Source: RPQJ01 sp963706535 (GTDB lineage: Bacteria; Pseudomonadota; Gammaproteobacteria; Steroidobacterales; Steroidobacteraceae). Taken from it: 64,000 nucleotides of DNA. Where the stretch lies: contig CAVPMU010000012.1 of assembly GCA_963706535.1 (NCBI GenBank), positions 531,957-595,956 on the forward strand, written 5' to 3'. The notes under the pieces were generated by a model. The model had not been told where the DNA came from. It did no database searches and was given only the letters and a program-made list of their open reading frames with translations. This document shows, in pieces, positions 1 to 6,643 of this stretch. The stretch's first letter is position 1; each line of letters begins with the position of its first letter. A program made the translations under genes and the position numbers.

Positions 1-581
1 CGGCCCAGCGTGCCGCCGGGGTGGGAGCGCGCGAAGTCCTGCTCGGTGAAGCCGCGCGCCTCGAGCATCGCCACCGCCAGCGCGTCGCCCATCGCGAGCG
101 CCGCCGTGGTGCTGGCCGTTGGCGCGAGGTTGAGCGGGCAGGCCTCGGCGGGGACGCTGACGTCCAGGGTCACGGTCGCATGGCGGGCGAGGGTGGAGGC
201 GTGGTTGCCGGTGAGCGCGATCAACGGCACGTCGAGGCGCTTGATCACGGGCAGGATGGTGAGCAGCTCGTCGGTCTCGCCGGAGTTCGACAGCGCCAGC
301 ACCACGTCCCTGGCCGTGATCATGCCGATGTCGCCGTGGATCGCTTCCGCCGGGTGCAGGAAGAACGACGGGCTGCCGGTGCTCGCGAGCGTCGCCGCGA
401 TCTTGCTGCCCACGTGCCCCGATTTGCCCATGCCGGTGACCACGATGCGGCCCTCGCAGGCCAGCATCAGGCGACAGGCCCGGGCGAAATCCTCGCCGAG
501 GCGGTGCTCGAGCGCCGCGACGGCGGCTGCCTCGGTGGCCAGTACACGGCGGCCGCGGGCGATGAGAGGGTCGGAGGGCAT
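1..581 (-). CDS. kdsD: Arabinose-5-phosphate isomerase KdsD, 3' end outside window
   Basis: This enzyme interconverts ribulose 5-phosphate and arabinose 5-phosphate, the first step towards Kdo for lipopolysaccharide. The reverse strand reads MPSDPLIARGRRVLATE and continues through a full SIS sugar-isomerase domain. GMGKSGHVGSKIAATLAST (about residues 51-69), HGDIGM and ISNSGE-like ALSNSGETDE match the family, and the fragment stops near ARSHPGGTLGR, just before the CBS domains. About 193 of the usual 320-340 residues are present. No Shine-Dalgarno is visible, because heptamer repeats lie directly upstream of the ATG. ibaG and murA are divergent, a common neighbourhood for kdsD. Confidence 0.93.
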   Translation of the reverse strand, partial: MPSDPLIARGRRVLATEAAAVAALEHRLGEDFARACRLMLACEGRIVVTGMGKSGHVGSKIAATLASTGSPSFFLHPAEAIHGDIGMITARDVVLALSNSGETDELLTILPVIKRLDVPLIALTGNHASTLARHATVTLDVSVPAEACPLNLAPTASTTAALAMGDALAVAMLEARGFTEQDFARSHPGGTLG

Positions 582-587
582 GAAGAA

Positions 588-724
588 GGCTGAGGGCTGT
601 GGGCTGTAGGCTGTGGGTAAGAACGCAATTCTGGGACCACAGTCTACAGCCTGCCGCCCTCCGGCTTCCTACCCTCAGCCTTCAGCCCACAGCCCACAGC
701 CCTCAGCCTACCGCCCACAGCCTC
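588..724. repeat. Heptamer composite repeat (GGCTGTG type) between kdsD and ibaG
   Basis: The left arm at 588-617 is four 7-bp units (GGCTGAG, GGCTGTG, GGCTGTA, GGCTGTG). The right arm at about 668-723 holds the reverse-complement units (CACAGCC, CTCAGCC, CTACAGC-like). A shorter reversed block lies near 638-655. The arms can pair into a long imperfect hairpin. Unlike most copies in the window it sits between divergent genes, so it cannot act only as a 3' terminator here and occupies both 5' regions. Confidence 0.85.
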
Positions 725-766
725 TTCCGCTACACTGTTTGGCCCATTGCCGGAGACTTTCCGCCC

Positions 767-1024
767 ATGACTGCCGACGAGGTTACCCAGCTGATCCAGG
801 CGGGCCTGCCGGACGCCCGCATCCGCGTGCAGACGGACGACGACACGCATTTCGAGGCCGTCGTCATCACGCCCCGGTTCGAGGGCAAGCGGTCGATTCA
901 GCGCCACCAGCTCGTTTACGCCGGGCTCGGTCCGCGCATGGGCCGCGAGGTGCACGCACTGTCGATCCAGGCCTACACCCCCGCGGAATGGCAGGCGGCC
1001 GGCGGCGGTCCCGACCCGGTCTAA
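767..1024 (+). CDS. ibaG: BolA-family protein IbaG (YrbA)
   Basis: This is a small BolA-family protein of 85 residues. BolA proteins partner with monothiol glutaredoxins in Fe-S and stress biology, and IbaG is the form encoded next to murA in gammaproteobacteria. MTADEVTQLIQAGLPDARIRV, FEAVVITPRFEGKRSIQRHQLVY and the C-terminal HALSIQAYTPAEW fit the fold, including the FxGxxxxxRHxxVY-like core. The ATG at 767 is preferred to upstream in-frame codons because those lie inside the heptamer repeat. murA starts 11 bases after its stop, so the two are probably cotranscribed. Confidence 0.9.
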   Translation: MTADEVTQLIQAGLPDARIRVQTDDDTHFEAVVITPRFEGKRSIQRHQLVYAGLGPRMGREVHALSIQAYTPAEWQAAGGGPDPV

Positions 1025-1035
1025 AGGACAACGAC

Positions 1036-2295
1036 TTGGACAAGCTGCAGATTCGCGGCGGCGTGCCGCTCGACGGCGAGGTCCGGATATCCGGTGCCAA
1101 GAACGCCACCCTGCCGATCCTCGCCGGCGCGCTGCTCGCCGACGGGCCGGTGAACATCGGCAACGTGCCACACCTGCGCGACGTGACCACCATGATCCAG
1201 CTGCTCGGCCGCATGGGCGCGAGCGTCACGGTGGACGAACGCATGCGCATCGAGGTCGACCCGCGCACGACCCGCGAGACCTTCGCGCCCTACGAGCTGG
1301 TGAAGACCATGCGGGCCGCGATCCTCGTGCTCGGGCCGCTGGTCGCCCGGTACGGCTCCGCCAACGTCTCGCTGCCCGGCGGCTGTGCCATCGGCGCACG
1401 GCCGGTGAACATCCACGTCGCCGGCCTGCAGGCGATGGGCGCCGACGTGGTCATCGAGAACGGCTACATCAAGGCCCGCTCGGGGCGGCTGAAGGGCGCC
1501 CGGATCGTGATGGACACGGTCACGGTGACCGGCACCGAGAACCTGATGATGGCCGCAGCGCTGGCGGAGGGCCGCACCATCCTCGAGAACTCCGCGCGCG
1601 AGCCCGAGATCGTCGACCTCGCGCTGTTCCTCAATTCGATGGGCGCAAGGGTGAGCGGGTACGGCACGCCGACCATCGTGGTCGACGGCGTCGAGTCGCT
1701 GCACGGCACGAGCTACAACGTCCTGCCGGACCGAATCGAGGCGGGCACCTACCTGGTCGCGGGCGCGATCACGCGCGGGCGCGTCAAGGCCAAGGGTGCC
1801 CGGGCCGAGGACCTCGATGCGGTGCTGGCCAAGCTGGAGGAGGCGGGTGCGATCGTCACGCGGGGCGACGGATTCGTCGAGGTGGACATGCAAGGGCGCC
1901 GGCCAAGGGCCGTGGACATCCGCACCGCGCCCCATCCGGGATTCCCGACCGACATGCAGGCCCAGTTCGCAGCCCTGAACACGGTGGCCGAGGGCGTGGG
2001 GACGATCGTCGAGACGATCTTCGAGAACCGCTTCATGCACATGCTCGAAATGCGACGCATGGGCGCCGACATCCGCATCGAGGGCAACACGGCCATCGTC
2101 AAGGGCGTCCCGCGCCTGACGGCCGCTCCCGTCATGGCCACCGACCTGCGCGCCTCCGCGAGCCTGGTGCTCGCCGGCCTGGTCGCCGAGGGCACGACCG
2201 AGATCGAGCGCATCTACCACATCGATCGCGGCTACGAGTGCATCGAGGAGAAGCTGCAGGGGCTCGGGGCGCAGATAAAGAGGACGGCCGCGTAG
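1036..2295 (+). CDS. murA: UDP-N-acetylglucosamine 1-carboxyvinyltransferase MurA
   Basis: MurA performs the first committed step of peptidoglycan synthesis, transferring enolpyruvate from PEP to UDP-GlcNAc in the cytoplasm. A TTG start at 1036 gives MDKLQIRGGVPLDGEVRISG and exactly 419 residues, the length of the E. coli enzyme. An AAAGGA ribosome site lies seven bases upstream. The loop GGCAIGARPVNIH carries the catalytic cysteine (about residue 116), and KNATLPIL, GTENLMMAAAL and PHPGFPTDMQ are family motifs. An open frame extends upstream through ibaG, but only as an out-of-frame reading of that gene. It follows ibaG closely and ends directly before a composite repeat. Confidence 0.97.
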   Translation: MDKLQIRGGVPLDGEVRISGAKNATLPILAGALLADGPVNIGNVPHLRDVTTMIQLLGRMGASVTVDERMRIEVDPRTTRETFAPYELVKTMRAAILVLGPLVARYGSANVSLPGGCAIGARPVNIHVAGLQAMGADVVIENGYIKARSGRLKGARIVMDTVTVTGTENLMMAAALAEGRTILENSAREPEIVDLALFLNSMGARVSGYGTPTIVVDGVESLHGTSYNVLPDRIEAGTYLVAGAITRGRVKAKGARAEDLDAVLAKLEEAGAIVTRGDGFVEVDMQGRRPRAVDIRTAPHPGFPTDMQAQFAALNTVAEGVGTIVETIFENRFMHMLEMRRMGADIRIEGNTAIVKGVPRLTAAPVMATDLRASASLVLAGLVAEGTTEIERIYHIDRGYECIEEKLQGLGAQIKRTAA

Positions 2296-2398
2296 GAAAG
2301 TGACTAATGATCAATGACTAGGGGGTAGTGAAGAGGCCGGCGCGCCGGCCGATCCGCCTCCCCACCACCCCCTGATCATTAGTCATTGGTCACTTTCC
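2296..2398. repeat. Heptamer composite repeat (TGACTAA/TAATGAT type) after murA
   Basis: The element starts at the base after the murA stop with GGAAAGTGACTAATGATC and ends with the near-inverse ending CATTGGTCACTTTCC. The arm units have a 7-bp period (TGACTAA, TGATCAA, TGACTAG). The junction GGGTAGTGAAGAG introduces a perfect 16-bp palindrome GGCCGGCGCGCCGGCC at 2335-2350. It has the same architecture as the elements near 6167, 28314 and 29987 although its arm sequence is unrelated to theirs. Confidence 0.85.
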
Positions 2399-2453
2399 GT
2401 GCCGGTCGCCGGCGCGGCGCTTCCCCGCCTACCGTCGGGCCCCCTCCGCCGCT

Positions 2454-2459
2454 TATAAT
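2454..2459 (+). promoter_or_regulatory. Candidate -10 box for petABC
   Basis: TATAAT is a perfect sigma-70 -10 hexamer, 68 bases before the petA start. No good -35 is visible 16-18 bases upstream in this very GC-rich stretch, so the call rests on the -10 alone. It lies just downstream of the murA repeat element, which would insulate it from murA transcription. Confidence 0.5.
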
Positions 2460-2527
2460 GCCGTGCTGCCCGCGGCGGCCCCCAAGACCGCCCTGCAAGC
2501 ACCCGATTCCGCCGAGGAGATCGCTGG

Positions 2528-3118
2528 ATGACCGAAGAAGTCGATACGGGCAGGCGCCACTTCCTGACCGTCGCCACAGTCGCGACCGGCGCCGTAGGCG
2601 CAGCGTTCGTCGCCGTACCCTTCCTGGCCTCCTGGAAGCCGAGTGCCCGCGCCAAGGCGATGGGCGCACCGGTCGAGGTGGACATCGGCAAGCTCGACGC
2701 GGGCGGCATGATCAAGGTTGAGTGGCGCGGCAAGGCGATCTTCATCGTCCATCGCACCCCGCAGATGCTCGGCCAGATCGAGGGCATCGACGGCGAGCTG
2801 CGCGACCCCGGCTCCAGCGAATCCGAGCAGCCCGAGTTCGCCAGGAACCCGGCGCGCGCCCTGAAGCCCGAGTACCTCGTGCTGGTGGGCGTGTGCACCC
2901 ACCTCGGCTGCGCGCCACTCGACAAGTTCGCGCCGGGCGACGTCACGGTGGGCGCGGACTGGCAGGGCGGCTTCTTCTGCCCCTGCCACGGCTCCAAGTT
3001 CGACCTGTCGGGCCGCGTCTTCAAGGACGTGCCGGCCCCGACCAACCTGCCGGTGCCGCCGTACCGCTACCTGAGCGACACGCGGATCCTCATCGGCGCT
3101 GAAGCGGGGAATGCGTGA
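2528..3118 (+). CDS. petA: Ubiquinol-cytochrome c reductase Rieske iron-sulfur subunit
   Basis: This is the [2Fe-2S] subunit of the cytochrome bc1 complex, passing electrons from ubiquinol to cytochrome c1 on the periplasmic side. The N-terminus MTEEVDTGRRHFLTVATVAT has a twin-arginine-type signal followed by a single membrane anchor. The cluster ligands are in CTHLGC (about residues 123-128) and CPCHGS (about 150-155). Length is 196 residues, normal for proteobacteria. A GAGGAG ribosome site precedes the ATG. The stop overlaps the start of petB, so expression is coupled. Confidence 0.97.
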   Translation: MTEEVDTGRRHFLTVATVATGAVGAAFVAVPFLASWKPSARAKAMGAPVEVDIGKLDAGGMIKVEWRGKAIFIVHRTPQMLGQIEGIDGELRDPGSSESEQPEFARNPARALKPEYLVLVGVCTHLGCAPLDKFAPGDVTVGADWQGGFFCPCHGSKFDLSGRVFKDVPAPTNLPVPPYRYLSDTRILIGAEAGNA

Positions 3119-4380
3119 TGGGCAGCAGCAGCCAGACCGCCAGGACCGGCGGCGGGCGCCTCCAGGCGCTCGTCGGGTGGATCGACGACCGGTTCCCGTT
3201 GACCAAGCTCTGGAAGGAGCAGGTCGCCGAGTACTACGCGCCGAAGAACATGGACTTCTGGTACTTCTTCGGCTCGCTCGCGCTGATGGTGCTGGTGATC
3301 CAGATCCTCACCGGCATCTTCCTCACGATGAACTACAAGCCCTCGGCGGCCGAGGCCTTCAGTTCCGTCGAATACATCATGCGCGACGTGGAGTGGGGCT
3401 GGCTGATCCGGTACATGCACTCGACCGGCGCCTCGGCCTTCTTCATCGTCGTCTACCTGCACATGTTCCGCGCGCTGCTGTACGGGTCGTACCAGAAGCC
3501 GCGCGAGCTGCTGTGGATCTTCGGCATGCTGATCTACTTCGCGCTGATGGCCGAGGCGTTCATGGGCTACCTGCTGCCCTGGGGCAACATGTCCTACTGG
3601 GGCGCGCAGGTGATCGTGTCGCTGTTCGGCGCCATCCCGGTGGTGGGCGATTCGCTGACCGAGTGGATCCGCGGCGACTTCTACATCTCCAACGTCACGC
3701 TGAACCGCTTCTTCGCGCTGCACGTGATCGCGATCCCGCTCGCGCTCGTCTTCCTCGTCATCGCGCACCTCATGGCGCTGCACGAGGTGGGCTCGAACAA
3801 TCCCGACGGCGTCGAGATCAAGAAGGTCAAGGGTCCGGACGGCATTCCGCTCGACGGCATCCCCTTCCACCCGTACTACACGGTGAAGGACCTCGTCGGC
3901 GTCGGCGTGTTCCTGATCATCTTCTGCCTGATCATCTTCTTCGCCCCGACCATGGGCGGCTACTTCCTCGAGCACGCCAACTTCGAGCCGGCGAACGCGC
4001 TGCAGACGCCGCCGCACATCGCGCCGGTGTGGTACTTCACGCCGTTCTACGCGATCCTGCGCTCGGTGCCGAACAAGCCGATGGGCGCGGCGCTGATGGG
4101 CCTCGCGGTGCTGCTGTTCGTGTTCCTGCCGTGGCTCGACCGCGGCAAGGTGAAGGCGTACCGCTACCGCGGGCCGCTGTTCAAGTTCTTCCTGATCTCC
4201 TTCGCGATCAGTTTCCTCGCGCTCGGCTACCTCGGGCTGCAGCCGGCCACCCCGCTGTACACGAACATCGCGCGGGTGTTCTCGGTGGTCTACTTCGCGT
4301 TCTTCCTGCTGATGCCGTGGTACACGAGCATCGACGAGACCAAGCCCGTGCCGACCAGGGTGACCTACCATGCGCACTAA
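3118..4380 (+). CDS. petB: Cytochrome b subunit of the bc1 complex
   Basis: This integral membrane subunit carries hemes bL and bH and both quinone sites. The 420-residue product begins MGSSSQTARTGG and shows the cytochrome b helices. Examples are FGSLALMVLVIQILTGIFL, the heme-helix MHSTGASAFFIVVYLHMFR and the downstream ALHVIAIPLALVFLVIAHL with paired histidines. LLPWGNMSYWGAQV precedes the Qo region. A GTG three bases upstream is an alternative start; ATG 3118 overlaps the petA stop by one base. petC overlaps the 3' end by 11 bases. Confidence 0.97.
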   Translation: MGSSSQTARTGGGRLQALVGWIDDRFPLTKLWKEQVAEYYAPKNMDFWYFFGSLALMVLVIQILTGIFLTMNYKPSAAEAFSSVEYIMRDVEWGWLIRYMHSTGASAFFIVVYLHMFRALLYGSYQKPRELLWIFGMLIYFALMAEAFMGYLLPWGNMSYWGAQVIVSLFGAIPVVGDSLTEWIRGDFYISNVTLNRFFALHVIAIPLALVFLVIAHLMALHEVGSNNPDGVEIKKVKGPDGIPLDGIPFHPYYTVKDLVGVGVFLIIFCLIIFFAPTMGGYFLEHANFEPANALQTPPHIAPVWYFTPFYAILRSVPNKPMGAALMGLAVLLFVFLPWLDRGKVKAYRYRGPLFKFFLISFAISFLALGYLGLQPATPLYTNIARVFSVVYFAFFLLMPWYTSIDETKPVPTRVTYHAH

Positions 4381-5110
4381 GCTTCTCGTCCTCGTGGCCG
4401 CGCTGGCCCCCGTCGCCGCGTTCGCGGCCGGCGGCGCGGCGCACCTCGATCACGCCAACGTCGACGTGTCGAACAAGGCCTCGCTGCAGCGTGGCGCGGC
4501 GAACTTCGTCAACTACTGCCTGGGCTGTCACTCGGCGAAATACGTCCGCTACAACCGGATGGCGGCCGACATCGGCCTCACCGAGCAGCAGCTGATCGAC
4601 AACCTGATGTTCACCGGCGAGCGGCCGCACGACACGATGCGCATCGGCATGAACCCGGACGACGCCAAGCGCTGGTTCGGCGTGGTGCCGCCCGACCTGT
4701 CGCTCATCGCGCGCAGCCGCGGCGCGGACTACCTCTACACCTTCCTGCGCGCGTTCTACGCCGACCCGTCGAAGCCCACGGGCGTGAACAACCTCGTGCT
4801 GCCCGGCACGGCCATGCCGCACGTGCTGTGGGAGCTGCAGGGCGTCCAGGAAGCCGTCTGGGAAGGCCACGTCGACGCGCAGGGCAACGCCCAGAAGGTT
4901 TTCAAGGAGTTCACGCTCGCCACGCCGGGCTCGCTCGGCCCCGAGGAGTACGACGCGTTCGTGCGCGACACCGTGAACTTCCTCGAGTACGTCGCGGAGC
5001 CGGCCCAGCTGCAGCGCAAGTCGCTCGGCTTCCCGGTGATCGCGTTCCTGGTCTTCTTCACGCTGCTGGCGTACCTGCTGAAGAAGGAATACTGGAAGGA
5101 CGTCAGGTAA
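4370..5110 (+). CDS. petC: Cytochrome c1
   Basis: This is the heme-c subunit of the bc1 complex, handing electrons to soluble or membrane cytochrome c. MRTKLLVLVAALAPVAAFA is a cleavable Sec signal. The heme-attachment motif is CLGCH (about residues 55-59), the methionine ligand region is LPGTAMPHVLW, and a C-terminal anchor (FPVIAFLVFFTLLAYLLKK) holds it in the membrane. At 246 residues it is a typical proteobacterial cytochrome c1, encoded separately from cytochrome b. The gene begins inside the last codons of petB. Confidence 0.97.
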   Translation: MRTKLLVLVAALAPVAAFAAGGAAHLDHANVDVSNKASLQRGAANFVNYCLGCHSAKYVRYNRMAADIGLTEQQLIDNLMFTGERPHDTMRIGMNPDDAKRWFGVVPPDLSLIARSRGADYLYTFLRAFYADPSKPTGVNNLVLPGTAMPHVLWELQGVQEAVWEGHVDAQGNAQKVFKEFTLATPGSLGPEEYDAFVRDTVNFLEYVAEPAQLQRKSLGFPVIAFLVFFTLLAYLLKKEYWKDVR

Positions 5111-5138
5111 GCGGCAAGGGGAGGGTGACCCGGGCGTG

Positions 5139-5735
5139 ATGACGCTGTTTTCCCGCGGCGACGATCCCCATTCCCACCGGGTCCGCATCGTGGTCGCGGT
5201 GAAGGCGCTCGAGGTGCGGGTGGTCGAGTCCGACCCGGCGCGCCCGCCCGAGGACCTGATCGACCTCAACCCCTACCAGACCGTGCCCACGCTCGTGGAC
5301 CGGGAGCTCGTGGTCTACGAGTCCGGCATCATCTGCGAGTACCTCGACGAGCGCTTTCCCGCGCCGTCGCTGATGCCCACGGACCCGGCGGCGCGCGCCC
5401 AGGCGCGGGTGGCGCTGCACCGCATCGAGCAGGACTGGTACGCACACGTGCCGGTGCTCGAGGCGGGCGAGCGGCGCGAGCAGCAGCGGGCGCGCCGCCT
5501 GTTGCTCGAAAGCGTGCTCGCGGTCGAGCCTCTGTTCCGCATCAAGCCCTGGTTCCTCGCCGACCAGTTCTCGCTGCTCGACGCCACCGTGGCGCCGATC
5601 CTCTGGCGCCTGCCGCACTGGCAGGTCGAGCTGCCCGCCGCCGCGCAGGCGGTGCAGCGCTATGGGCAGAAGGTCTTCGCGCGCCCGTCCTTCCTCGCGA
5701 GTCTGTCGGAGGCGGAACGGGAGATGCGGCATTGA
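5139..5735 (+). CDS. sspA: Stringent starvation protein A
   Basis: SspA is a glutathione-transferase-fold protein that binds RNA polymerase and reprograms stress and virulence transcription in gammaproteobacteria. MTLFSRGDDPHSHRVRIVVA, NPYQTVPTLVDRELVVYES and the C-terminal helical domain match it. The usual GST catalytic residue is not expected in this family. ATG 5139 is preferred over GTG 5136; GGGGAGG lies upstream. The stop overlaps the sspB start by four bases, and the order bc1 complex then sspAB is conserved in Pseudomonas relatives. Confidence 0.93.
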   Translation: MTLFSRGDDPHSHRVRIVVAVKALEVRVVESDPARPPEDLIDLNPYQTVPTLVDRELVVYESGIICEYLDERFPAPSLMPTDPAARAQARVALHRIEQDWYAHVPVLEAGERREQQRARRLLLESVLAVEPLFRIKPWFLADQFSLLDATVAPILWRLPHWQVELPAAAQAVQRYGQKVFARPSFLASLSEAEREMRH

Positions 5736-6166
5736 AGTCGCGCCGGCCGTACCTGCTGCGCGCGATGCACGAGTGGATCAGCGAGAGCAACTGCACTCCC
5801 CACATCGTCGTGGACGCCGGCGTGGCGGGCGTCGAAGTGCCGCGCCAGTACGTGCGCGACGGCAAGATCGTCCTGAACATCAGCTGGAGCGCGACCGGGC
5901 AACTCACGCTCGGCAACGAGGAGATCAGCTTCAGCGGCCGTTTCGGCGGCTCTCCCATGACGGTGCGCATCCCGCTCGAGGCCCTGCTCGCCATCTACGC
6001 GCGCGAGACCGGCCAGGGGATGATCTTCACGGACGACGAGGGCAGCCCGCCGCCGGCGGCGGAGGCCGGTCCGGAGGCAGCGCCTGCGGCCGGGCCGGGG
6101 TCCGGGTCCGAACCGGCGCCGAAGGGCAAGGGGAAGGGCAGGGCGACGCTGAAGGTGGTCAAGTAG
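5732..6166 (+). CDS. sspB: ClpXP protease specificity-enhancing factor SspB
   Basis: SspB delivers ssrA-tagged proteins to ClpXP. The TTG start overlaps the sspA stop (TTGA). The first 110 residues form the substrate-binding domain (RPYLLRAMHEWISESNCTPH, VPRQYVRDGKIVLNIS, SFSGRFGG). A low-complexity linker rich in Ala, Pro and Glu follows, ending in KGKGRATLKVVK, the short ClpX-docking tail known in this family. Total length is 144 residues. A composite repeat starts immediately after the stop. Confidence 0.94.
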   Translation: MKSRRPYLLRAMHEWISESNCTPHIVVDAGVAGVEVPRQYVRDGKIVLNISWSATGQLTLGNEEISFSGRFGGSPMTVRIPLEALLAIYARETGQGMIFTDDEGSPPPAAEAGPEAAPAAGPGSGSEPAPKGKGKGRATLKVVK

Positions 6167-6265
6167 GAAAGCGGATAGCGGATAGCGGATAGTGAGGAGA
6201 TGGTCGGCATCGCCGACGGTTCTTTTCTTACACTATCCGCTATCCGCTATCCGCTATCCGCTTCC
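6167..6265. repeat. Heptamer composite repeat (GGATAGC type) between sspB and yraN
   Basis: The left arm AAAGCGGATAGCGGATAGC ends in GGATAGTGAGGAG. The core GGTCGGCATCGCCGACGG forms a hairpin followed by TTCTTTTCTT. The right arm at 6231-6265 has four CTATCCG units and ends CTTCC. The genes on either side converge, so a bidirectional terminator role is plausible. The right boundary abuts the yraN stop codon. Confidence 0.87.
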
Positions 6266-6643
6266 TCATCGCATGCGGAACGCATCCTTCACCCACGTCA
6301 CCACGGCCTCCCCGGACCCCTCGGCCCGGTCCACCGCGACCACGTCGAAGCGTGCCGCGAGCTTGCGGAAGTCGGGGCGCGTCAGCATCAGGTGGCGCGC
6401 GGCGAGGGTGAAACGGCGTTGCTTGCCGGCGCCGACGCTGGCAGCGGCGCCGCCGTAGTCGGCCGAAGAACGCGAGCGCACCTCGATCAACACTAGTGTC
6501 GCGCCGTCGAGCATCACGAGGTCGATTTCGCCGCCCTTGCAGCGATAGTTGCGCTCGAGCAGGCGCAAACCACGGGCCTCGAGGTGTTGCAGCGCGAGGT
6601 CCTCCCCGCGCCGCCCGAGGACGGTGGTGGTCTCAGGGCACAC
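6266..6643 (-). CDS. yraN: UPF0102 family protein YraN
   Basis: This is a 125-residue YraN-like protein with a PD-(D/E)xK nuclease-like fold; its function is not established. RRGEDLALQHLEARGLRLLERN followed by GGEIDLVMLDGATLVLIEVRSR is the family signature, with the acidic residues and the E-x-R/K motif in place. Its start overlaps the end of lpoA by 11 bases, the same lpoA-yraN order as in E. coli, so the two are cotranscribed. Its stop lies at the edge of the composite repeat. Confidence 0.93.
   Translation of the reverse strand: MCPETTTVLGRRGEDLALQHLEARGLRLLERNYRCKGGEIDLVMLDGATLVLIEVRSRSSADYGGAAASVGAGKQRRFTLAARHLMLTRPDFRKLAARFDVVAVDRAEGSGEAVVTWVKDAFRMR

Noticed and set aside
613..1035. 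A murA frame extended upstream to 613 (560 codons)
   Set aside because: The extra residues come from the heptamer repeat and from ibaG read in another frame. TTG 1036 with AAAGGA gives the exact family length.
3067..4377. Long minus-strand frame opposite petB
   Set aside because: Composition is the mirror of a GC-rich gene, with no family features; petB is certain.
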